Source: Thiodiazotropha sp040507035
GTDB lineage: Bacteria; Pseudomonadota; Gammaproteobacteria; Chromatiales; Chromatiaceae
Length of the DNA: 64,000 bases
Reading direction: 5' to 3'
Assembly (NCBI GenBank): GCA_040507035.1
Contig: JBEVVR010000044.1
Coordinates: 1-64,000, forward strand
Shown here: positions 25,110 through 32,613 of the stretch, piece by piece
How the letters are laid out: each line of letters starts with the position of its first letter
Numbering within the stretch: the first letter of the stretch is position 1
Program-made: the position numbers and the translations under genes
Notes under the pieces: generated by a model
What the model saw: the letters and a program-made list of their open reading frames with translations, nothing else
Told to the model about the DNA's origin: nothing
The model's database searches: none

Positions 25110-25682
25110 TTAACTCCAGTAACGGAAGCGGCCGGTATCGAGGTGGATAAAGTTGGATTTCGGATAGTAACCGACACCCCCCGCCTGCATGGCGATGGCA
25201 CGGTTCTTCAGTTCCTTGAGGTCACAGCCACAGAGGCGGACATCGATCGCCCTGCCCTGCATGTGCAGGCTGCGCTTGGCCACGCCATTGCTCTTGTTGC
25301 GCAGCATGTTGTTGGTTTTCGGCGAGCGGTAGGCGGATATGATTTCGAATTCACCGTCAGCGCCGATTCCCTGCTGCAGGCCATAGAGCATATCCAGCAA
25401 ACCCCTGTCCATGGAGATCGACTCCCCGCTGCGGTGATCGCGAAGAAGATGGTCGAGAATTCGTAGATTTTCCTCTAAATACTCACCATCACGCCAATAG
25501 GTTACCCGCTTACTCTCCCCCGTGTGGGTATGACGAAAGGCGAGGGTTCGAATGTTATCGTTCGAAAGCCCCGCCAGCAAGGGCGATGCGAGCAACATGC
25601 CGCCAACTGAGGCGCAACCGCAGAGAAAGCGGCGCCTGCTCAAGCAGGGCTTTTCAAGGGAGCTGTTCGGCGATGGGATCAT
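25110..25682 (-). CDS. Tat-exported M15-type murein endopeptidase (YcbK/DUF882 family)
   Basis: This encodes 190 residues. The N-terminus has a twin-arginine signal 'SRRRFLCG' followed by a hydrophobic stretch, so it is exported folded by the Tat system. The DUF882 domain (about 45-190) shows 'EFEIISAYRSPKTNN', the zinc ligands in 'SLHMQGRAIDV' (HxxxxxxD) and 'NFIHLDTG' (final His). In E. coli the equivalent MepK cuts meso-DAP cross-links made by L,D-transpeptidases. An L,D-transpeptidase of the YcbB type lies 470 bases upstream on the same strand, as in E. coli (ycbB-ycbK), supporting the assignment. Repeats have been inserted between the two. Confidence 0.9.
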   Translation of the reverse strand: MIPSPNSSLEKPCLSRRRFLCGCASVGGMLLASPLLAGLSNDNIRTLAFRHTHTGESKRVTYWRDGEYLEENLRILDHLLRDHRSGESISMDRGLLDMLYGLQQGIGADGEFEIISAYRSPKTNNMLRNKSNGVAKRSLHMQGRAIDVRLCGCDLKELKNRAIAMQAGGVGYYPKSNFIHLDTGRFRYWS

Positions 25683-25839
25683 GGGTGTTGGTCAACCAGG
25701 TTGCGCAGTCTGTGGCTATTGTCGGCATGGGCCGAGCAAAATCCACGGGCAGGTTAACAGATTCTGATGGCCCAAGGCCAACCTTGTGATCCCTGTCACA
25801 GCTGGCGGGAAACCGTTGCTAGAAGCAGCGTGGCTTATG

Positions 25840-25869
25840 CATTCCCACGCTGGAGCGTGGTAACGAGGA
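25840..25869 (+). repeat. CATTCCCACGC-type short palindromic repeat, copy 1
   Basis: ATTCCCACGC, TGGA, GCGTGG, then TAACGAGG: a short hairpin-forming repeat of a kind scattered through many sulfur-oxidising and other bacterial genomes. One arm carries a mismatch (GCGTGGTAACG where GCGTGGGAACG is usual). Confidence 0.7.
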
Positions 25870-25872
25870 AAT

Positions 25873-25934
25873 CCCTCTCCCCTCGCGGGAGAGGGCCAGG
25901 GAGAGGGGGACAAATAATCGCTGAGCGAAGCGAA
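25873..25934 (-). repeat. Palindromic interspersed repeat, copy C
   Basis: This is the same unit as copies A and B in the orientation of B: C-rich palindrome first, then the inverted head ending AGCGAAGCGAAC. Unlike the others it has no facing partner; a different short repeat borders it on both sides. Confidence 0.85.
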
Positions 25935-25997
25935 CTCATCCACTCAAAATCAAAAGACTCAGTACTAAAACTGCTGATCACTGTTGATCCATTCACC

Positions 25998-26026
25998 CGT
26001 TCCCACGCTCCTGCGTGGGAATGAGG
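25998..26026 (+). repeat. CGTTCCCACGC-type short palindromic repeat, copy 2
   Basis: CGTTCCCACGC, TCC, TGCGTGGGAATG then AGG: a better-preserved copy of the repeat at 25840-25869, forming a hairpin of about 10 pairs. Confidence 0.75.
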
Positions 26027-26152
26027 AAACGAGGTAAGGTATAAGCCGGTAGGGCCCTGCCCTACCAAAATCTGTTGAAAACGCTTACTGGTTTTCTTAA
26101 CTAAGCGATCGAATCACCCGAGCAAGTAACATTCCCGGCAGATAACACCTGG

Positions 26153-27814
26153 CTAGAGTGAGGGATCAGCAGCCCTGACGAGGTGTCGGGCGGTCATCTG
26201 CTCCACCCCTTCACCAATCGCCAGCATCAGGGCCGTATCCCTTTGGTATATATCAGGCCGAAAATGAATATCACCTGACGCGTCCACCCAGTTGGTGAAA
26301 TAGGTGAGATAGACCGGCATTGGCTTGTTGAGGGGCTCGATCTGTGTCTCGCCGCTATGTAGTGCCCGGTGTAGCCGGCGACGTTGCGAGCGCTCACCCT
26401 GTTGGATCAGTAAACCCGCTAGCTGCTCTGCCCCCTCGACCCTGACACAGCCGGAACTATAGGCTCGATTTGGCCGCTCAAAGAGCCCACGCGCCGGGGT
26501 ATCGTGGAGATAGATCTGGTGTGGATTGGGCATGTGAAACTTGATACGCCCAAGGCTGTTACCCTTGCCTGGATCCTGTTTCAACACAAATGGGAAGTTG
26601 TTTTCATGGTACGCCCGCCAAGGAATATCGAGGGGATCGACCTCAATCCATTGACCCTTCAGGCGCGCATAGACGCGAATCTGTTTAGTTGCCAGATAGT
26701 CGCTATCCTGTTGCAGCTGCGGCAACATATCTTTCACCGCAATACTCCGCGGTACCGTCCACATGGGATGGGTAACCAGGTGTGTCACCCGGCTGCTGAA
26801 CGAGGGGGTCTGGCGCTCCTCTCTGCCGTTCACTGTGCGTTTATGAAATACCACTCGACCCTGGTCGATCAGCGATATATCGAAACCCGCGGTATTGACT
26901 AGCAGATGCCGGGGCTCTAATTCATGGGGCAGCCAGCGCCAGCGTTCCAGATTGGCCCGGATCTGCGCAATGCGATTCTCGATTGGAGTGTTGAGGCTGC
27001 GCAGGGTCACCGGTCCCACGATGCCATCCGCCGCAAGTCCGTGACGCTGTTGAAACCGCTTCACCGCCGCTCTCAATCCATCATCGTAGTGATGGGGTTC
27101 TGCTACTTCATGCACCCCCTGCAACTCTCCAGCCAAGCGTTCTCTAAGCTGAGCGACCGCCAGAGCCCGGTCGCCTGGACGCAGGGTCTGCTCGCTATCC
27201 ACCGTGACCCAGCCACCCGCGGCCTGGATTGCATGATAGTTGGCGAGGGCCCTTTTCAGCCTTAGATAGCCAGCGTTGTCAGGTCGCAACGAGTCGAGCA
27301 AGGGTTGCAGACGATCTTCCGCCAAGGCCTTTGCGAGGACAGCAACCGGATCGAAATCTTCTTTTGGCAACATCCAGTAGGGGTCGAGTGTTTGCGCATC
27401 GTGCCGCCCCAAGCGCAGATCCCTGGCGAGCTTGATATAGCCGTCGCTGAGCAGCAACTCCCTGTTAACGATAACCGCAGGTGAGGGGTTGTAGATCAAC
27501 CCGAGCAGGTGATCCAGATGGTAGTCCTTGGCCTCCAGGCCCTCCCGTTGCGCCGCGGCCAACCAGCGGAAGAGTACTCTGCCTCGAGCGGAGAGTTTGT
27601 CCTCATGGTGCCAGATATAACTTTGCTGCTGACTGTTGTAGAGGCGTTCAATTTCAGGCCAATCGATGGCCAAGCCCTCTTCCAGCGCCGATTCGATGGG
27701 CACTGCGAGGGGCTGTGTCGCGGGGTCGATCTCCACGATGCCGTTGGCATCACCTCGAGCAAAACAGAAACAGAGGAGAATGCCGAACCAGTAGTGTTGA
27801 TTTCCTCTCACCAT
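26153..27814 (-). CDS. L,D-transpeptidase of the YcbB/LdtD type
   Basis: This enzyme makes 3-3 cross-links in murein in the periplasm. With the ATG at 27814 the protein has 553 residues and begins with a signal peptide ('HYWFGILLCFCFARG'). Starts further upstream would bury it. A helical N-terminal domain is followed by a peptidoglycan-binding domain (about 215-285, 'LRAAVKRFQQRHGLAADGIV', 'PVTLRSLN'). The YkuD catalytic domain (about 305-485) follows, with 'HLLVNTAGFDISL', 'HPMWTVPRSIAVKD', 'YLHDTPARGLF' and the active-site 'YSSGCVRVEGAEQL' (His and Cys). The order and size match E. coli LdtD. The DUF882 endopeptidase downstream is its usual neighbour. Confidence 0.93.
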   Translation of the reverse strand: MVRGNQHYWFGILLCFCFARGDANGIVEIDPATQPLAVPIESALEEGLAIDWPEIERLYNSQQQSYIWHHEDKLSARGRVLFRWLAAAQREGLEAKDYHLDHLLGLIYNPSPAVIVNRELLLSDGYIKLARDLRLGRHDAQTLDPYWMLPKEDFDPVAVLAKALAEDRLQPLLDSLRPDNAGYLRLKRALANYHAIQAAGGWVTVDSEQTLRPGDRALAVAQLRERLAGELQGVHEVAEPHHYDDGLRAAVKRFQQRHGLAADGIVGPVTLRSLNTPIENRIAQIRANLERWRWLPHELEPRHLLVNTAGFDISLIDQGRVVFHKRTVNGREERQTPSFSSRVTHLVTHPMWTVPRSIAVKDMLPQLQQDSDYLATKQIRVYARLKGQWIEVDPLDIPWRAYHENNFPFVLKQDPGKGNSLGRIKFHMPNPHQIYLHDTPARGLFERPNRAYSSGCVRVEGAEQLAGLLIQQGERSQRRRLHRALHSGETQIEPLNKPMPVYLTYFTNWVDASGDIHFRPDIYQRDTALMLAIGEGVEQMTARHLVRAADPSL

Positions 27815-28083
27815 ACTCCATTGCAACCTAGTCCACTGAACGCTTCTACCAGCAGCAGATGGATCGATAGCGCATATCCTTCCGCATAAGAATTGCATGG
27901 AGGCGGAGATTCCGCTCATCGCCTGCCTCTATACTTTAAAGCTTAGGCCCATTGGTGCGGTTATTACAGGTAAACCTGCCTCTAAACATGGTTTGATAAA
28001 AACAGGAAGTAGAGGTTTAATCAGTGAAAATTCGTGACAACCGCTGCTTGCGATTACTCAGGCAAGGTAAGGGAAGTGATTTC

Positions 28084-29067
28084 TCAAGCCCTGCTGATAT
28101 CGAATGTCACCACCCGCCGGATATCGGAAGCGCCTGTCAAGACCATCAGCAGGCGGTCCAGACCCAAGGCGACACCGGCGCACTCCGGTAATCCATGGGC
28201 TAAAGCGGCGAGCAGGTGTTCATCCATCGGCACCTGGCTTTGTCCGCTCTGCCGGCGCCGAAGGTTGTCATGGGTAAAGCGCCTGTGCTGTTGCTCGGCA
28301 CTGGTCAGCTCCTGAAAGCCGTTGGCGATCTCCGTCCCCTGGATATAGAGCTCGAACCTTTCAGCCACAGGTGTTGTCTCCTCCCTGATTCGAGCCAGTG
28401 ATGCCTGACTGGCAGGATAGTCGTAGACGAAGGTCATTCCTCCCTGACCCAGCCGGGGCTCGATCAGATGGCTCATGAGCAGATCGAGCCAAGGGTCCTG
28501 GTGCTCGAAGATAAGTTGCTCCGCACCGGAGACGCCCTCGGCAACCGCACACCGCTGTAACTGATCGATAGTCGCCAGATGAGGATTCAAATCCAGGTAA
28601 GTTTCGAACAGTTGCGCATAGCTCACCCGTTCCACCGGCATGGGCTGCATGGTCAGACCGTTGATCAGTTGCGCCACCTCATCCATCAATTGCTGGTAAT
28701 CGAGCCCGGGACGATACCACTCCAGCAGCGAAAACTCGGGATTGTGTCGAGGACCGTACTCACCATCGCGAAACACTTTACAGATCTGGTAGATGGGTCC
28801 GCTGCCCGCGGCCAGCAGCCGTTTCATGGGAAATTCAGGGGATGTGTGGAGATAGAGATCGAGGCCCTGGGCCGCCCCCGGGCCGGTATAGCGGGTGCCT
28901 ATGCTCTCTATCGCAGGATCAGTGGCGGCATAGCGGGAACAGACCGGGGTCTCCACCTCGAGGACACCGATCTCTTTGAAGAATTGACGGATGCGTTCAA
29001 GCATCTCCGCCCTGGCACGAATCGTCTCGGCAGCGGCTGAGGGTTGCCACTCATTCGATGCGGTCAT
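28084..29067 (-). CDS. epmA: Elongation factor P--(R)-beta-lysine ligase
   Basis: EpmA (GenX/PoxA/YjeA) attaches (R)-beta-lysine to Lys34 of EF-P. It is a class II lysyl-tRNA-synthetase-like protein without the anticodon-binding domain. The 327 residues fit the family (325). Motifs: 'YLHTSPEFPMKRLLAAG', motif 2 'QICKVFRDGEYGPRHNPEFS', and motif 3 'CAGVALGLDRLLMVLTG' near the C-terminus. It lies 24 bases after efp on the same strand, so substrate and enzyme are co-transcribed, and epmB is divergent next to efp: the whole modification pathway is together. Confidence 0.97.
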   Translation of the reverse strand: MTASNEWQPSAAAETIRARAEMLERIRQFFKEIGVLEVETPVCSRYAATDPAIESIGTRYTGPGAAQGLDLYLHTSPEFPMKRLLAAGSGPIYQICKVFRDGEYGPRHNPEFSLLEWYRPGLDYQQLMDEVAQLINGLTMQPMPVERVSYAQLFETYLDLNPHLATIDQLQRCAVAEGVSGAEQLIFEHQDPWLDLLMSHLIEPRLGQGGMTFVYDYPASQASLARIREETTPVAERFELYIQGTEIANGFQELTSAEQQHRRFTHDNLRRRQSGQSQVPMDEHLLAALAHGLPECAGVALGLDRLLMVLTGASDIRRVVTFDISRA

Positions 29068-29091
29068 CTAGGGCCTGTTGACACCATTGGT

Positions 29092-29664
29092 TCAATCTTC
29101 CTTGGCGCGGGAGACATACTCGCCACTGCGGGTATCGACCTTGATCGCCTCGCCGATCTGCACGAACAGCGGCACACGCACCACGGCACCTGTCTCCAGG
29201 GTGGCTGGCTTGCCACCACTGCCCGAGGTGTCTCCCTTGAGTCCCGGATCGGTGTCGGTGACGCTCAGGATCACAAACTTGGGCGGCTCTACAATGATCG
29301 GGGCGCCATTCCACAGGGTCACCAGACAGATATCCTGCTCCTTGAGCCATTTGGCGCTCTCCGCCACCGCGGCCTCATCGGCGCTCACCTGTTCGTAGCT
29401 CTGCGGATCCATGAAGTGCCAGAACTCACCGTCGTTATAGAGGTACTGCATTTCGGTCTCGTGGACATCTGCCCCCTCCACCGACTCCCCGGATTTAAAG
29501 GTTTTTTCCAATACGCGACCGGTCTTGAGGTTGCGTATCTTGACCCGATTGAAAGCCTGGCCTTTGCCAGGCTTGACGAATTCGTTTTCAATAATGGAGC
29601 AGGGATCCCCATCCAGCATGATTTTCAGACCACCCTTAAACTCGTTGGTGCTATAACTCGCCAT
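29092..29664 (-). CDS. efp: Elongation factor P
   Basis: EF-P relieves ribosome stalling at consecutive prolines. The start at 29664 gives 190 residues beginning 'MASYSTNEFKGGL'. The loop 'FVKPGKGQAF' carries the modified lysine at residue 34, the position used by EpmA/EpmB. Three beta-barrel domains are present; 'DTDPGLKGDTSGSGGKPATL' is the domain III hallmark. An upstream in-frame ATG would add 13 residues overlapping the divergent epmB and is not supported. The start codon overlaps that of epmB on the other strand. Confidence 0.98.
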   Translation of the reverse strand: MASYSTNEFKGGLKIMLDGDPCSIIENEFVKPGKGQAFNRVKIRNLKTGRVLEKTFKSGESVEGADVHETEMQYLYNDGEFWHFMDPQSYEQVSADEAAVAESAKWLKEQDICLVTLWNGAPIIVEPPKFVILSVTDTDPGLKGDTSGSGGKPATLETGAVVRVPLFVQIGEAIKVDTRSGEYVSRAKED

Positions 29665-30703
29665 GACATCCTCATCTAACATATCGATTGCGGCGCACAT
29701 CATACCTGAGACTGGCTCATCTGTGCAGGCACCCGAGTGGCAAAAGGCCCTCGCCGAGGGTTTCAGCCGTGTTGCCGAGCTCCTCGACTACCTTGAGATC
29801 GAGCCTTCAATGGTTGCCGATTACAACCAGGCCAACCGCCAGTTCCCACTGCGGGTACCCCGTGGGTTCGCCGCCCAGATGACCAAGGGTGACCCCAGGG
29901 ATCCCCTGCTGCTGCAGATCCTGCCGACAGCCGAGGAGATGGATCAGGCCGCGGGGTTTGGCATCGACCCGGTCGGCGATAGGGAGGCGAAACAGCGACC
30001 CGGCCTGCTGCAGAAGTATCACGGTCGAATCCTCATCATCGCCACCGGCGCCTGCGCCGTACACTGCCGTTACTGCTTCCGTCGTCACTACCCCTACACA
30101 GGCGCCACCGCCGGCGACAGCCAGTGGGGTGAGATCCTAAACTACCTGCGGGCCAATCCCGAGATTGAGGAGGTCATCCTCAGCGGTGGTGATCCTTTAA
30201 TGATGAGCGACCGCAAACTGGGGAGTTGGCTGCAGCAACTGGAGAGCGTGGCGCAGCTTAAGCGCCTGCGCATCCATACCCGGCTGCCGGTTGTGCTGCC
30301 GCAACGCATCACCCCGGAACTCCTCGCCACACTGAAGCAGTGCAGCCTCGACACGGTGATGGTCATCCATGCCAACCACCCCAATGAGCTCTCTGCCGAA
30401 GTTGCCGAGGCAATGGGAGAGGTGCGGGCGGCCGGGATCACCCTGCTCAATCAGTCGGTCCTGCTGCGGGGGGTCAATGACAGCTGCGACACCCTGGTCG
30501 AACTCAGTACCCGGCTGTTTGAGATTGGTGTCCTGCCCTACTACCTGCATCTGCTGGATAGGGTGGAGGGTGCCGCCCATTTCTCGCTGCACGAGACGGT
30601 CTGCAAGCAGCTGCAACAGCAGCTGCTCACCGAACTGCCAGGCTATCTGATGCCGAGGATGGTGCGCGAGGTCCCCGGGGTCCTATATAAAAGGCCTATT
30701 TAA
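29663..30703 (+). CDS. epmB: L-lysine 2,3-aminomutase for EF-P (EpmB)
   Basis: EpmB (YjeK) makes (R)-beta-lysine from lysine by radical SAM chemistry. The 346 residues match the family (342). Seen: the 4Fe-4S motif 'CAVHCRYCFRRHYPY' (CxxxCxxC, about 130-144), 'EVILSGGDPLMM', 'LKRLRIHTRLPVVLP', and 'LPYYLHLLDRVEGAAHF' containing PLP-contact residues. The only ATG near the N-terminus (29663) overlaps the efp start codon on the opposite strand, leaving no room for a normal leader; a non-ATG start slightly downstream is possible because the E. coli protein aligns from about 'AAHIIPE'. It converges with tsaD, overlapping its end by 8 bases. Confidence 0.95.
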   Translation: MTSSSNISIAAHIIPETGSSVQAPEWQKALAEGFSRVAELLDYLEIEPSMVADYNQANRQFPLRVPRGFAAQMTKGDPRDPLLLQILPTAEEMDQAAGFGIDPVGDREAKQRPGLLQKYHGRILIIATGACAVHCRYCFRRHYPYTGATAGDSQWGEILNYLRANPEIEEVILSGGDPLMMSDRKLGSWLQQLESVAQLKRLRIHTRLPVVLPQRITPELLATLKQCSLDTVMVIHANHPNELSAEVAEAMGEVRAAGITLLNQSVLLRGVNDSCDTLVELSTRLFEIGVLPYYLHLLDRVEGAAHFSLHETVCKQLQQQLLTELPGYLMPRMVREVPGVLYKRPI

Positions 30704-31739
30704 GGCCATCACCACCACCCAGGGACTCCATCGGCCAGCGGGAGCGGACGGAAAAACCCAACCCCTCGGACTCACCGGCGAGCAGACGCTGACAGCCGGC
30801 ATAGGCGATCATGGCCCCGTTATCGGTACAGAACACGGGCCGGGGATAGTAGGCCGAACCCCCTTCGTCCGCCATCATCGCATCGATGCGCAGGCGCAGG
30901 CGCTGATTGGCACTGACCCCGCCCGCCAGGATCAGGGTGTTGATGGCGCACTGTCTCACCGCTCGGCGGCACTTGATCAGCAGGGTGTCGACCACCGCCT
31001 CTTCAAAGGCGCGGGCGATATCGGCGCGGGTCTGATCGCAGAGGGTTCCCCCCTCCAGACGTCGCGCCTCCTGTATGGTATTCAGGGCAAAGGTCTTGAG
31101 ACCGCTGAAACTGAAGTCGAGCCCCGGCCTGTCGGTCATCGGGCGTGGAAAATGGTAGCGATCGGGATCTCCCTGCTGCGCCAGTTTTGCCAGTTCCGGA
31201 CCACCGGGATAGGGCAGCCCCAACAACTTCGCGGTCTTGTCGAAGGCCTCACCGGCGGCATCGTCCAGGGAGTCACCGAGCAAGCGGTAGCGACCTATGC
31301 CCTCCACCTCCACCAGTTGGGTATGCCCCCCTGACACCAGCATGGCAATAAAGGGAAAGGGTGGCGGCTCGGGCTCAAGCATGGGGGCCAGCAGATGGCC
31401 CTCCATATGGTGCACCCCGATCGCGGGGATGCCCCAGGACCAGGCCATGCTGCGCCCTACCGAGGCCCCCACCAGCAGTGCACCCACCAGTCCGGGACCA
31501 GCGGTGTAGGCCACACCATTCAGGGATTTGGCCTCGATACCCGCCTCATGAAACAGTTGCCTGATCAATGGCAGGACCTTACGCACATGATCCCGCGATG
31601 CCAACTCCGGCACCACCCCGCCATAGGCGGCATGCAGCTCGACCTGGCTGTGCACCGCATGGGCCATCAGCCCCTGCTCGCTGTCGTAGATCGCCACCCC
31701 GGTCTCGTCACAGGATGTTTCTATGCCCAATACCCGCAT
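30696..31739 (-). CDS. tsaD: tRNA threonylcarbamoyladenosine transferase TsaD
   Basis: TsaD (Gcp/YgjD) transfers the threonylcarbamoyl group to A37 of ANN-decoding tRNAs. The ATG at 31739 gives 347 residues starting 'MRVLGIETSCDETG'; another in-frame ATG nine bases upstream is possible. Metal-binding motif 'GVHHMEGHLLAPM' (HxxxH, about 107-119), 'LVSGGHTQLVEV', the nucleotide-binding 'LDDAAGEAFDK' and 'LILAGGVSANQRLR' are all present, and 'CTDNGAMIAYAG' supplies the conserved Asp. It is divergent from rpsU, the standard gammaproteobacterial arrangement. Confidence 0.97.
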   Translation of the reverse strand: MRVLGIETSCDETGVAIYDSEQGLMAHAVHSQVELHAAYGGVVPELASRDHVRKVLPLIRQLFHEAGIEAKSLNGVAYTAGPGLVGALLVGASVGRSMAWSWGIPAIGVHHMEGHLLAPMLEPEPPPFPFIAMLVSGGHTQLVEVEGIGRYRLLGDSLDDAAGEAFDKTAKLLGLPYPGGPELAKLAQQGDPDRYHFPRPMTDRPGLDFSFSGLKTFALNTIQEARRLEGGTLCDQTRADIARAFEEAVVDTLLIKCRRAVRQCAINTLILAGGVSANQRLRLRIDAMMADEGGSAYYPRPVFCTDNGAMIAYAGCQRLLAGESEGLGFSVRSRWPMESLGGGDGLK

Positions 31740-31857
31740 ATTTGTCATCTTTTTACCCTAAAATAGCACCATACCTTTGCAAACCGGGGTGGCTATGAGT
31801 AGAATCTCCGCCTTTCGACCGGTTGAGAAGCTTAACAGATTCGAGGAAACAACATCG

Positions 31858-32073
31858 ATGCCCAACGTACGCGTCAAAGAGAACGAACCATTTGAAGTCG
31901 CCATGCGCCGTTTCAAGCGCTCCTGTGAAAAGGCCGGCGTACTCGCCGAAGTCCGCCGCCGGGAATTCTATGAAAAGCCCACTTGGGAGCGCAAACGCAA
32001 GGCAGCCGCCGCGGTCAAGCGCAACCTGAAGAAGGTCTCCCGCGAGAGCCGTCGTTTCGAACGCCAGTATTGA
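31858..32073 (+). CDS. rpsU: Ribosomal protein bS21
   Basis: This encodes 71 residues, 'MPNVRVKENEPFEVAMRRFK' onward, the exact family length. It is very basic, with the helical 'ERKRKAAAAVKRNLKKVSRE' segment. A GAGGAAAC ribosome-binding site lies 8-9 bases before the ATG; longer in-frame starts upstream are not used in the family. bS21 helps initiation on the 30S subunit. It leads the rpsU-yqeY-dnaG-rpoD operon. Confidence 0.98.
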   Translation: MPNVRVKENEPFEVAMRRFKRSCEKAGVLAEVRRREFYEKPTWERKRKAAAAVKRNLKKVSRESRRFERQY

Positions 32074-32106
32074 TTCCCCTCCCCTGCCCGGCAGGAGTCA
32101 GCCCGG

Positions 32107-32550
32107 ATGCTAAAACAGCAGATCCTAGATGACGTCAAACAGGCCATGAAGGCCAAGCAGAAGGAGCGTCTGGGAACCTTGCGCCTGATCACCGCCGCGA
32201 TAAAGCAGCGCGAAGTGGACGAGCGCTGCGAGCTGGACGACACCCAGGTGCTGGCAATCCTGGAGAAGATGATCAAACAGCGCCGGGACTCCATCAAACA
32301 GTATGAAGATGCGGGACGCCAGGAGCTGGCGGACCAGGAGAAGAGCGAGATCGCCATCATCGAGGCCTACATGCCCGCGGGCCTGAGCGATGAAGAGATC
32401 TCAGCCCTGATCGAGGGCGCCATCGCTGAAACCGGCGCCGCGAGCATGAAGGATATGGGCAAGGTGATGGGCGTGCTAAAACCCCGAATGCAGGGCCGGG
32501 CCGACATGGGCAAGGTCAGCGGCCTGGTCAAACAGAAACTCTCCAGCTGA
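32107..32550 (+). CDS. GatB/YqeY domain protein
   Basis: This encodes 147 residues, the normal size for YqeY proteins. The helical N-terminal part 'LKQQILDDVKQAMKAKQKER' and the conserved 'LGTLRLITAAIKQREVDER' are followed by 'YMPAGLSDEEISALI' and a C-terminal 'GKVMGVLKPRMQGRADMGKV'. This is the tRNA-binding fold found at the end of GatB and in stand-alone YqeY, which may influence tRNA amidation; its exact role is not settled. It sits between rpsU and dnaG, the usual position in many gammaproteobacteria. Confidence 0.95.
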   Translation: MLKQQILDDVKQAMKAKQKERLGTLRLITAAIKQREVDERCELDDTQVLAILEKMIKQRRDSIKQYEDAGRQELADQEKSEIAIIEAYMPAGLSDEEISALIEGAIAETGAASMKDMGKVMGVLKPRMQGRADMGKVSGLVKQKLSS

Positions 32551-32613
32551 CTCAAGCAGGCCATTTTCGGCTATCCTTGCCCCATGGCCGCCCACTGAGG
32601 CCTGTAGGTGAAC

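Larger units (their letters stand above)
25683..26152. other. Intergenic repeat island
   Basis: This 470-base gap between the YcbB-like and YcbK-like genes is mostly repeats: GTTCCCACGC-type copies at 25840-25869 and 25998-26026, and palindromic repeat copy C at 25873-25934. No gene is seen in it. Confidence 0.75.
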
